Shown in pieces: positions 1 to 6,753 of a DNA stretch of 23,559 nucleotides (position 1 is its first letter; every line of letters begins with the position of its first letter). The DNA comes from DATKZH01 sp964505295. GTDB lineage: Bacteria > Planctomycetota > Planctomycetia > Pirellulales > Thermoguttaceae. The stretch is taken from positions 1-23,559 of the forward strand of contig CAZDHR010000055.1 in NCBI GenBank assembly GCA_964505295.1. Direction: 5' to 3'. The position numbers and the translations under genes are program-made. A model generated the notes under the pieces. That model was not told the DNA's origin. It did not search any database and saw only the letters and a program-made list of their open reading frames with translations.

Positions 1-791
1 CCAAAATCCTCCCGCCCGAGATCGCCAAAATCGTCAACGAGGCGTTGGACCTGGGGATTACGTCGATCGACACGGCCCCGGCGTACAAGCAGTCGGAGGA
101 GGGAGTCGGCCTGGCCCTGGGCCCGCGACGCAAGGAGATCTTCCTGGCCTCCAAGGTCATGGCCGACACGCTCGAAGAGGCCGAGGAGTCCCTCTCCAAC
201 TCGCTCCGCTTGCTCAAGACCGACTGGATCGACCTGGTCTACTACCACAGCGTCGGCAGCCACGACGTCGAGAAAGCCATGGGCCCCGACGGAGTCTTCA
301 CCTGGCTGGTCAAACAGAAGCAGGCCGGCAAGTTCCGGTTCCTGGGGATTTCCGGGCATCACAAGCCGGGCGATTTCCCGCAGTTGTTGGAGACGGGCGA
401 GGTCGACGCGCTCTTGACGCTGGTCAACTTCGTCGATCGCCACACGTACGGCTTTGAAGAGAAGGTGCTGCCCGTCGCCCGGAAGCACAACGTGGGCATC
501 GTGGCGATGAAAGTTTTCGGCGGGGCCAGCAGGAAGGCCGGCTCCTATGCGAATCCCGACGCGCCCCCGGAGCTCGACCTGGAACACATCGAGCTGGCCG
601 TGCGCTACGCCCTGGGCACGCCGGGCGTGGCCACCGTCAATCTCGGCGCCCACAAACGCGAGCAGGTCCGCAAGAACGTCGAGATGGTCAAACGCTACAA
701 ACCCCTTTCGCCCGACGAGCAAGCCAAGGTGAACGAGCTCGGCAAGCAACTGGCCAAGCAGTGGGGCCCGCACTTCGGGCCGGTGGCGTAG
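1..791 (+). CDS. Aldo/keto reductase, 5' end cut by window edge
   Basis: NAD(P)H-dependent oxidoreductase of the aldo/keto reductase superfamily, probably cytosolic; the substrate cannot be told. The frame is open from base 3 to the TAG at 789-791, so the start lies left of the window. The four catalytic positions expected in the family are visible: Asp and Tyr in SIDTAPAY, Lys in LASKVM, and His in DLVYYHSV. The barrel core continues with FRFLGISGHH and GIVAMKVFGGA, and ends with the typical late block GTPGVATVNLGAH. The C-terminus stops after a helix, with no iron-sulfur extension. The next gene starts 198 bases downstream on the same strand, with a long palindrome between them, so the two are probably not one tight operon. 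Family assignment is secure. Confidence 0.9.
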   Translation, partial: KILPPEIAKIVNEALDLGITSIDTAPAYKQSEEGVGLALGPRRKEIFLASKVMADTLEEAEESLSNSLRLLKTDWIDLVYYHSVGSHDVEKAMGPDGVFTWLVKQKQAGKFRFLGISGHHKPGDFPQLLETGEVDALLTLVNFVDRHTYGFEEKVLPVARKHNVGIVAMKVFGGASRKAGSYANPDAPPELDLEHIELAVRYALGTPGVATVNLGAHKREQVRKNVEMVKRYKPLSPDEQAKVNELGKQLAKQWGPHFGPVA

Positions 792-839
792 GGCCGGTGG
801 CGTCGGACATTGGCCGCAAGTGAGTCAAGTCTGTGGGGT

Positions 840-912
840 TCAGGGTTCGGGGTTCAGGATTTGCGGGCAAACGTAGGACTCCAAGTGCTGAACCCTGAAC
901 CCCGAACCCTGA
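840..912. repeat. 19-nt perfect inverted repeat between the reductase and maturase genes
   Basis: Arms at 840-858 (tcagggttcggggttcagg) and 894-912 are perfect reverse complements around a 35-nt spacer. The arms themselves are built from GGGTTC-like units. It could fold into a strong hairpin and may end transcription of the reductase gene, but there is no T-run. The internally repetitive arms look like a dispersed intergenic repeat rather than a classical terminator. Confidence 0.75.
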
Positions 913-989
913 CCAACGGCCCGTCGGCGCGGTCAGGAAAGCGCGCCGAGCGCGAGGTTCAGGCAACGCAAGCCGATTGTCCCTTTCCC

Positions 990-2321
990 ATGGCCCGTCC
1001 TCCCTGGTCGCAAACCGGACTGCACGTGATCGCCAAGCCGATCGGGCCGATCTGCAACCTCCGGTGCGCGTATTGCTTCTACCTCCAGAAGGAGAATCTC
1101 TACCCGAAAGGCGAACCGTGGCGGATGTCGGACGAGACGCTCGAGGCGTACGTCCGGCAGTACCTCGAAGCCCAGCCCGAGGGGGTGCAGGAGATCGACT
1201 TCGCCTTCCAGGGCGGCGAGCCGACGCTGATGGGGCTCGACTTCTTCCGCCGCGTCGTCGAGCTCCAGAGGAAGCACTGCCCCCCGGGCATGCAGATCCA
1301 CAACTCGCTCCAGACCAACGGCGTTCTGATCGACGACCGGTGGTGCGAGTTCTTGAAGGAGCACGATTTCCTGGTCGGGCTCTCGATCGACGGCCCCGTG
1401 AACCTCCACAACAAGTACCGCCTCGACAAGCAGGGCCGGGGGACGTTCGACCAGGTGACCCGGGCGATGCGGCGCCTGTTTCGGCACGGCGTCGAGTTCA
1501 ACGCCCTGTGCTGCGTCAACCGCACCAACGGCGACCACCCGGTGCGCGTCTACCGCTTCTTCCGCGACAGCGGCATCGAGTTCATCCAGTTCATCCCGAT
1601 CGTGGAGCGTCTGGACGCCTCGCGGGCGGCGACGCCGGACGATGCCGATCCCGAGAAGCTCGTCAGCGATCGGAGCGTTCGCCCGGCCCAGTTCGGCCGG
1701 TTCCTGATCGGCGTGTTCGAGGAGTGGGTCCGAAGCGACGTGGGCCGGATCTTCGTCCGCGACTTCGACCAGGCCGTGGCCTCCTGGACCGGCGTGGGCG
1801 CGAGCCTCTGCATCTACGCGCGCGAGTGCGGCCGGGCGACGGCCATCGAGCACAACGGCGACCTCTACCCTTGCGACCACTTCGTCGACGCGGACCGGAA
1901 GCTGGGCAACATCCACCAGACGCCGATCAAAGAGCTGGCCAACTCACCCGCGCAGGAGCAGTTCGGGCGCGACAAGTGGGAGAAGCTGCCCGGCCAATGC
2001 CGCGAGTGCGACGTCTTGTTCGCCTGCCACGGCGCCTGTCCCAAGGACCGCTTCCTTCGCACGCCTGAGGGCGAGCCGGGCCTGAACTATCTGTGCGAAG
2101 GGTACAAGATGTTTTTTACCCACGTCGCCCCTTGCATGGAGTTCATGGCCAAGGAGGTCCGCGCCGGTCGCCCGGCCGGTGGCATCATGCGCGAGCTCCG
2201 CGCCCAGCGCGAGCGCGCCAGAGAAGCCGCCGCCACGGGCGGCCAGGCCCTCCGCCGCAACGACCCCTGCCCCTGCGGCTCCGGCCGGAAGTACAAGCAC
2301 TGCTGCATGCGGCGGCGCTAG
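990..2321 (+). CDS. Anaerobic sulfatase maturase (radical SAM/SPASM) with C-terminal SEC-C motif
   Basis: Radical SAM enzyme of the anaerobic sulfatase-maturating type, which converts an active-site Cys or Ser of sulfatases to formylglycine in the cytoplasm. The ATG at 990 is chosen because the family pattern starts there; the frame is open further upstream but that part is repeat-derived. Seen: the SAM cluster motif CNLRCAYC (Cys22, Cys26, Cys29 of 443 residues), then FQGGEPTL, SLQTNG and LSIDGP, then the Cys-rich SPASM region (CIYARECG, YPCDHF, CRECDVLFACHGACPKDRF) for two auxiliary 4Fe-4S clusters. The last 25 residues carry CPCGSGRKYKHCC, a SEC-C zinc-binding motif as in SecA tails. No clear Shine-Dalgarno is seen and no sulfatase gene is in the window. 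A related peptide-modifying radical SAM enzyme is the alternative. Confidence 0.88.
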   Translation: MARPPWSQTGLHVIAKPIGPICNLRCAYCFYLQKENLYPKGEPWRMSDETLEAYVRQYLEAQPEGVQEIDFAFQGGEPTLMGLDFFRRVVELQRKHCPPGMQIHNSLQTNGVLIDDRWCEFLKEHDFLVGLSIDGPVNLHNKYRLDKQGRGTFDQVTRAMRRLFRHGVEFNALCCVNRTNGDHPVRVYRFFRDSGIEFIQFIPIVERLDASRAATPDDADPEKLVSDRSVRPAQFGRFLIGVFEEWVRSDVGRIFVRDFDQAVASWTGVGASLCIYARECGRATAIEHNGDLYPCDHFVDADRKLGNIHQTPIKELANSPAQEQFGRDKWEKLPGQCRECDVLFACHGACPKDRFLRTPEGEPGLNYLCEGYKMFFTHVAPCMEFMAKEVRAGRPAGGIMRELRAQRERAREAAATGGQALRRNDPCPCGSGRKYKHCCMRRR

Positions 2322-2629
2322 GCCCTCACGGGCCCGGCCGCTGACGTGTCCGGCTGCTGCCGTCCGGGTGCGTATGTCCTCCCGGGGCTGATCGGGGGGC
2401 AATATCCGGCCCCATCAAGCGAAGTATGGGCAGGGGCTCTGCCGTGATGGGGCTGCCGTGCCGCGGATCGGGCCGGGGAGGACCCCGCTCGCCCCCCGGA
2501 AGAATGCCCTGGCACGCCGGCCTGCGATCCGATAAAATTCGAGGTTTTGAAGGAAAGCCAAACTGGCCTGTGGGTCAAACCTGTTCGACAATCGGCCGCT
2601 TCGAGGCGGGCCGGAAGGATGAAGAATCA
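2322..2629. other. Intergenic region before the aldolase gene
   Basis: GC-rich spacer of 308 bases. The aldolase frame is open back to about 2426, but that translation is Gly/Arg/Pro-rich, matches no family, and does not belong to the enzyme. The only signal seen is an AT-rich island with TAAAAT at 2533-2538, a possible -10 box about 90 bases before the aldolase start. No convincing -35 box or terminator is visible. Confidence 0.4.
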
Positions 2630-3607
2630 ATGATTGTTACCACCAAGGACCTCTTCAGAGCCGCTTACGGGGACTACGCCGTGGGGGCATACAACATCAA
2701 CAACCTGGAGCAGACCGTGGGCCTGTTCCGGGGGAACCTGGGAAAGCCGGCATCGAACGACGACCCGGCGGACCCGGCCGTGAGTGCCCCGTTCATTCTC
2801 CAGATCTCTCGGGGGGCCCGAGGCTACACCGACAAGCGTTTCCTGGAGGCAATGATCCGTACGGCCGACGAGGTCTTCCCGGAAGCCATTTTCGCCGTGC
2901 ACCTGGATCACGGGACTGAGGAAGCCTGCTACGACTGCATCGACAGCGGCTTCTACAGCTCGGTGATGATCGATGCCTCGCACGAAGAGTTCGCAAAGAA
3001 CATTGAGATTACCAAGCGGGTCGTCGACCGGGCGCACGAGAAAGGCGTGGTCGTGGAGGCCGAGCTGGGGCAGCTCGGCGGCGTCGAGGAAGACGTGAAG
3101 GGGTCGGTCCGCCTGACCAAGCCCGAGGAGGCGGTCGAATTCATCGAGCGAACCGGCTGCGACTCGCTGGCCGTGGCGATCGGCACGTCGCACGGGGCCT
3201 ACAAGTTCAGTGGCTCCCAGGGACTACGCCTCGATCGGCTCGAAGAGATCCAGAAGGTCGTGCCGGCCGACTTTCCCTTGGTGATGCACGGCTCGAGCAG
3301 CGTGCCCAAGGAATGGGTGGAGCGGATCAACAGCGCGGGCGGGGCGATGAAAGGGGCCAGCGGGGTGCCGGAGGACCAGTATCTGCCGGCCGCCAAAATG
3401 GGGGTGTGCAAGATCAACATCGACACCGACGGCCGGCTCGTCTGGTGCGCCGTCTACCGCGAGTCGTTCCGCGATCAGCCGGAGGACTTCGACCCGCGGA
3501 CCCCCGGCAAGAAGTTCATGCCCGCCTTCGCCGAGTACATCGCCCACAAGAACAGCAAGCTCGGCTCGGCCGGCCAGTTGGAATCGGTCCGCAAAGCGCT
3601 GGCGTAG
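2630..3607 (+). CDS. fba: Class II fructose-bisphosphate aldolase
   Basis: Zinc-dependent aldolase that reversibly splits fructose 1,6-bisphosphate into glyceraldehyde 3-phosphate and dihydroxyacetone phosphate, in glycolysis and gluconeogenesis. The ATG at 2630 is preceded by GGAAGGA at 2613-2619 and gives 325 residues. Class II signatures are in order: AVHLDHG with catalytic Asp93 and zinc ligand His94, VEAELGQLGG with the acidic loop residues around 143-145, GTSHGAYKF with His188, and VMHGSSSVP with His220, followed by the phosphate-binding segment KINIDTD. The C-terminus RTPGKKFMPAFAEYI is typical of the longer bacterial form. A tagatose-bisphosphate aldolase is possible from the same fold, but the long form with KINIDTD favours fructose bisphosphate. 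Confidence 0.92.
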   Translation: MIVTTKDLFRAAYGDYAVGAYNINNLEQTVGLFRGNLGKPASNDDPADPAVSAPFILQISRGARGYTDKRFLEAMIRTADEVFPEAIFAVHLDHGTEEACYDCIDSGFYSSVMIDASHEEFAKNIEITKRVVDRAHEKGVVVEAELGQLGGVEEDVKGSVRLTKPEEAVEFIERTGCDSLAVAIGTSHGAYKFSGSQGLRLDRLEEIQKVVPADFPLVMHGSSSVPKEWVERINSAGGAMKGASGVPEDQYLPAAKMGVCKINIDTDGRLVWCAVYRESFRDQPEDFDPRTPGKKFMPAFAEYIAHKNSKLGSAGQLESVRKALA

Positions 3608-3694
3608 GCGTCGTTCGCCCGGCCACCGTTGCCGACCTTTTTTGCCCGCAACCCCGAGAACCTGTTCCCGGCGCTGATAGTCCGTCGAGATAGA

Positions 3695-3742
3695 GGCACC
3701 ACGGGCACGCGGCGTACGGGTGCCACGGGCTTCTTGCCCGTG
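3695..3742. repeat. Hairpin repeat with GGGTGCCAC motif
   Basis: GGCACC at 3695-3700 pairs with GGGTGCC at 3718-3724, and CACGGGC-TTCTT-GCCCGTG forms a perfect 7-bp hairpin at 3724-3742. The GGGTGCCAC start followed at once by a CAC-GTG-closed hairpin is the same layout as the left half of the repeat at 11246-11310, so the two appear to be one intergenic repeat family. Confidence 0.6.
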
Positions 3743-3766
3743 CCGGCAATCACTGGCGCATCCGGG

Positions 3767-3837
3767 AAAAGGTGACAGGCACCTTTTGCCTGAAAGGCCC
3801 TTCGGGTGCTTCGCACAAAAGGTGCCTGTCACCTTTT
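3767..3837. repeat. Palindromic element, full copy 1 (intergenic)
   Basis: Perfect 22-nt arms at 3767-3788 and 3816-3837 enclose a 27-nt loop. The arms begin AAAAGG and end CCTTTT. The loop with its closing bases divides into three mini-hairpins without leftover bases: GCC-TGAAA-GGC, then CC-TTC-GG, then GTGC-TTC-GCAC. It lies between the aldolase and thrS genes and could also act as a terminator for the aldolase gene. The same architecture recurs inside the Hsp70 gene at 19152-19232. Confidence 0.85.
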
Positions 3838-3886
3838 TCCTGCGGGAGGATATTTCTTTCGAGTTGCCTTACGTTGCTGGCGAGCA

Positions 3887-3902
3887 GGAAGCACCGGCTT
3901 CC
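3887..3902 (+). repeat. Short hairpin upstream of thrS
   Basis: GGAAGC-ACCG-GCTTCC forms a 6-bp perfect hairpin about 75 bases before the thrS start. No T-box features (specifier loop, conserved T-box bases, antiterminator) are recognisable, so it is recorded only as a structured leader or small repeat. Confidence 0.45.
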
Positions 3903-3977
3903 GGTTCGTGAAGACGCCTTCCCCGTCGCACCCCGGGGGACCGGGCCCCGTGGCCGGCTTACTCAAGGAGCATCGAC

Positions 3978-5762
3978 GTGGAGATCGAAGTTTGCCGCCA
4001 TTCCTTGTCCCATGTGCTGGCCGCCGCCGTCAAACGGCTGATCCCCTCCGTCCAGTTGGGGATTGGTCCGGCCATCGAGAACGGGTTCTACTACGACTTC
4101 CTGCTCCCCGAGGGCCAAGGGATCACTGCGGATCTGTTGCCGAAGATCGAGGACGAGATGCGGGCGATCATCAAGGAAGACGCCCCGTATGAGCGGAGCG
4201 AGCTGGCCATCGCGGAGGCCAAGCAGCGCTTCCCCGCCGAGCGGGAGCCGTTCAAACTCGAGCTGATCGAGGAGCTGGAGGGCGAAGGCAACGCCACGGT
4301 CTCGGTCTACCAAACCGGCGACTTCGTCGATCTGTGCGCCGGCCCCCACGTGGAGTCGGCCGGGCATTTGAGGAGCCTCGGCTTTTGTCTGGATCGTGTG
4401 TCCGGGGCGTACTGGCGGGGCAGCGAGAAGCGGCCGATGATGCAGCGGGTCTACGGGCTCGCGTTCCCCAGCAAGAAGGAGCTTCGCGCCTACCTCGCAG
4501 CCCGCGAAGAGGCCATGAAGCGCGACCACCGGCGGATCGGTGCCGAGCTGGAGCTGTTCGTCACGTCGGAAGCGGTGGGCCGGGGATTGCCGCTTCTGTT
4601 GCCCAAGGGGGCCACGCTGCGGCGCGTGCTGGAGCGGTTCGCGGTCGACACCGAGCTGGCCCGCGGCTACAGCCACGTGTATACGCCTCCGCTGGGCCGC
4701 AAGAAGCTCTACGAGACTTCCGGGCACTGGGAGCACTACCAGGAGAGCATGTATCCGCCCATGGACGTGGCCGGCGAGGAGTTCGTGCTCCGCCCGATGA
4801 CCTGCCCCCACCACTTCATGATGTATAACCACCGGCCCCGCTCGTACCGCGAGCTACCCATGCGCCTGGCCGAAATCGCGCCGCAGTTTCGGCGGGAGCA
4901 GTCGGGTGAGCTGAGCGGGTTGATTCGCGTGATGATGTTCCACCTGGCCGACGCGCACATCATCTGCACTCCCGAACAGCTCGCCGATGAGTTTCTCGGC
5001 GTCATCGACCTGGTCGACTACATCATGACCTGCTTGGGGATCAAGGACGTGATCTCCTACCGCGCATCGCTTCGGGACGACGACTCGGAGAAGTTCGTCG
5101 ACAATCCCGAGTTCTGGGCAATGTCGGAGAAGATCCTCGTCGAGATCATGGACAAGGCGGGCATGAAGTACGAGGTGGCTGAGGGCGAAGCCGCCTTCTA
5201 CGGCCCCAAGCTCGACGTGCAGATGCGCAACGTGCTGGGCAAGGAAGACACGATCTTTACCATCCAGATCGACTTCGCCCTGCCCGAGCGATTCGACATG
5301 CTCTACACCGACCGGGACGGCACCGAGAAGCGGCCCGTCGTGATCCATCGCGCCTCGATCGGCTGCCTGGAACGCACCATGGCCTTCCTCATCGAGTATT
5401 ACGCCGGCGCGTTCCCCTGCTGGCTCGCCCCGATCCAGGCCCGGCTGATGACCATCACCGACGACCAGTTGGACTACGCCCGGGAGACCCTTGCCAAGCT
5501 CAACCGGGCCGGCGTCCGCGCGGAACTGGACGGGCGGAACGAGACCCTCGGCAAGAAGGTCCGTGAGGGGCGGCTGCAAAAGATCCCGTACCTTTGCACC
5601 ATCGGGGCCAAAGAGGTCGAGGCCGGCGCGCTGATGGTCCGCAACCGCGACTCGGGCAAGCAGAGCCTCGTCGCCGTCGACCAGTTCGCCGAAAACGTTG
5701 CCCGCGAGACCCGCGAGTTCTCGCTCACGCTGGGGGCGGATGGAGGCGGAGAGGCGGAGTGA
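3978..5762 (+). CDS. thrS: Threonyl-tRNA synthetase lacking the TGS domain
   Basis: Charges tRNA-Thr with threonine in the cytoplasm. Start GTG at 3978 is fixed by AAGGAG at 3965-3970, and the frame is closed by a stop at 3909-3911, so no more than about 22 residues could be added. The protein (594 residues) begins directly in the editing domain: HSLSH (His8, His12) and DLCAGPH (Cys120, His124). The class II catalytic core follows with its zinc ligands Cys276 (MTCPHH), His327 (DAHI) and His457 (VIHRAS), motif 2 around FRREQSGELSGLIRV and motif 3 around IGCLERTMAFLIEYYAGAF. The anticodon-binding domain starts near WLAPIQARLM and holds GKKVREGRLQKIPY. Common bacterial enzymes have a TGS domain of about 60 residues first; here it is absent. 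All editing and catalytic ligands are present, so it should be active. Confidence 0.93.
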   Translation: MEIEVCRHSLSHVLAAAVKRLIPSVQLGIGPAIENGFYYDFLLPEGQGITADLLPKIEDEMRAIIKEDAPYERSELAIAEAKQRFPAEREPFKLELIEELEGEGNATVSVYQTGDFVDLCAGPHVESAGHLRSLGFCLDRVSGAYWRGSEKRPMMQRVYGLAFPSKKELRAYLAAREEAMKRDHRRIGAELELFVTSEAVGRGLPLLLPKGATLRRVLERFAVDTELARGYSHVYTPPLGRKKLYETSGHWEHYQESMYPPMDVAGEEFVLRPMTCPHHFMMYNHRPRSYRELPMRLAEIAPQFRREQSGELSGLIRVMMFHLADAHIICTPEQLADEFLGVIDLVDYIMTCLGIKDVISYRASLRDDDSEKFVDNPEFWAMSEKILVEIMDKAGMKYEVAEGEAAFYGPKLDVQMRNVLGKEDTIFTIQIDFALPERFDMLYTDRDGTEKRPVVIHRASIGCLERTMAFLIEYYAGAFPCWLAPIQARLMTITDDQLDYARETLAKLNRAGVRAELDGRNETLGKKVREGRLQKIPYLCTIGAKEVEAGALMVRNRDSGKQSLVAVDQFAENVARETREFSLTLGADGGGEAE

Positions 5763-5854
5763 GACAGACCCTCGGAATCGCGGTGAGCCCTGGTCAGAAG
5801 AACGCGACCACTTGGGGGGCCCGGCGAATGGCCTTGCTGTCGGCCTGATCGGGC

Positions 5855-5864
5855 GCGTACAATA
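5855..5864 (+). promoter_or_regulatory. Candidate -10 region upstream of the Uma2 gene
   Basis: GCGTACAATA contains TACAAT, five of six matches to the TATAAT -10 box, in an AT-rich island 119 bases before the Uma2 start. No good -35 box is visible. A very similar 10-mer precedes the genes at 15029 and 17547, which raises confidence slightly. Confidence 0.35.
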
Positions 5865-5982
5865 AAGGTTGACGGCGAGCACGGTTCTGCTGTGCACCCC
5901 CGAATCTTCTTCTGGTTCCCAAGCTGGAGCCCGGCAACGAGGGGTAGCCCTGAGCCGGAATCACACTTGCTGAGGTGCCGTG

Positions 5983-6663
5983 ATGGCGACTTCCGTGATC
6001 TTCGAAGAGCAAGTGGAGATCCCTCTGACGATTCGGTCCCTCGCCGACTTCCGCCGCTGGGTCCAGTCGGAGGGTTTTCCGCAGACTGGCAGAATCGACT
6101 ACCTCTCGGGCAAGATTGAGGTCGACATGTCACCGGAAAACCTCTTCTGCCACGGTACGCTGAAGACGGAGTTGATTAGGGCCATTGCTACCCGAGTCAA
6201 GCTCGGTATTATGGGGCACCTGTTTACCGACAGCACCCGTGTCTCCTGCCCTAAGGCCGACCTGTCGGTCGAGCCGGACGTCGTGTTCGTCTCCCACGAG
6301 GCGCTCGACTCGGGCCGCGTTCGACTCATTCCCAGCGCTTCCCAGGAGCCCGGATCGTACATCGAGTTGGAAGGCCCGCCCGACGTGATCGTGGAGATCG
6401 TCAGCGACAGCTCGGTGGGCAAGGATACACGCCGGTTGCCCGAGGCCTACTACAAGGCCGGCGTCCGCGAGTTCTGGCTGGCCGACGCCCGCAAGGACCC
6501 GGTCGTCTTCCGAATCCACCGGCCGGGCGAAGCGGCGTACGTGACCGAGGAGCCGGACTCCGACGGCTTCCAAGCCTCCGCCGTCCTCGGCTGCTCCTTT
6601 CGGCTCGACAGCCGCCGCGACGCGCGCGGCAACTGGGCGTTCGACCTGCGCGACAAGCCGTAG
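5983..6663 (+). CDS. Uma2 family PD-(D/E)XK endonuclease-like protein
   Basis: Member of the Uma2 (DUF820) family, a PD-(D/E)XK nuclease fold that is strongly expanded in cyanobacteria and planctomycetes; the biological target is unknown. The ATG at 5983 follows TGAGGTG (5971-5977); an in-frame GTG at 5980 would add one residue. Of 226 residues, the visible family marks are LSGKIEVDMSPEN near 41-53, VEPDVVFVS near 97-104, the nuclease core PPDVIVEIVSDSS (Asp134, Glu138), and YYKAGVREFWLAD near 156-168, which is the usual Uma2 ending block. It stands alone, without a neighbouring restriction, toxin or transposase gene. Family call is secure; activity is inferred. Confidence 0.88.
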   Translation: MATSVIFEEQVEIPLTIRSLADFRRWVQSEGFPQTGRIDYLSGKIEVDMSPENLFCHGTLKTELIRAIATRVKLGIMGHLFTDSTRVSCPKADLSVEPDVVFVSHEALDSGRVRLIPSASQEPGSYIELEGPPDVIVEIVSDSSVGKDTRRLPEAYYKAGVREFWLADARKDPVVFRIHRPGEAAYVTEEPDSDGFQASAVLGCSFRLDSRRDARGNWAFDLRDKP

Positions 6664-6686
6664 TGCCCCGTCGAGTTTCGGGGGAC

Positions 6687-6744
6687 GGAAAAAGGGGACG
6701 CAGGTCTTTTTTCGAACGAACAAAGAGCTGCGTCCCCTTTTTCC
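6687..6744. terminator. Palindrome between convergent genes, likely two-way terminator; loop-less relative of the palindromic element
   Basis: Arms at 6687-6703 (ggaaaaaggggacgcag) and 6728-6744 are perfect 17-nt reverse complements. Partial pairing continues inward (TCTTT at 6705-6709 with AAAGA at 6722-6726), leaving a loop of about a dozen bases. It starts 24 bases after the Uma2 stop and ends 10 bases before the stop of the opposite-strand phosphatase gene. Strong stems with A/T runs on both ends suit termination in both directions. The GAAAAAGGGG/CCCCTTTTTC ends match the elements at 3767-3837 and 19152-19232, but the structured 27-nt loop is missing. Confidence 0.65.
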
Positions 6745-6753
6745 TGCCGGCGG

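Noticed and set aside
810..989. N-terminal extension of the sulfatase maturase
   Set aside because: Encoded largely by the GGGTTC palindrome at 840-912; conserved sequence starts right after the ATG at 990.
2426..2629. N-terminal extension of the aldolase
   Set aside because: Open by chance in GC-rich DNA; the family begins at the ATG at 2630, which has a Shine-Dalgarno, and the extension has no enzyme-like sequence.
3843..3977. T-box or other riboswitch upstream of thrS
   Set aside because: Only a simple 6-bp hairpin is found; no T-box consensus, specifier stem or terminator/antiterminator pair.
4974..5030. Active-site change in ThrRS (Leu323 where E. coli has Gln)
   Set aside because: As I recall, Leu at this position is normal in many bacterial ThrRS enzymes, for example Bacillus-type, so it is not evidence of lost function.
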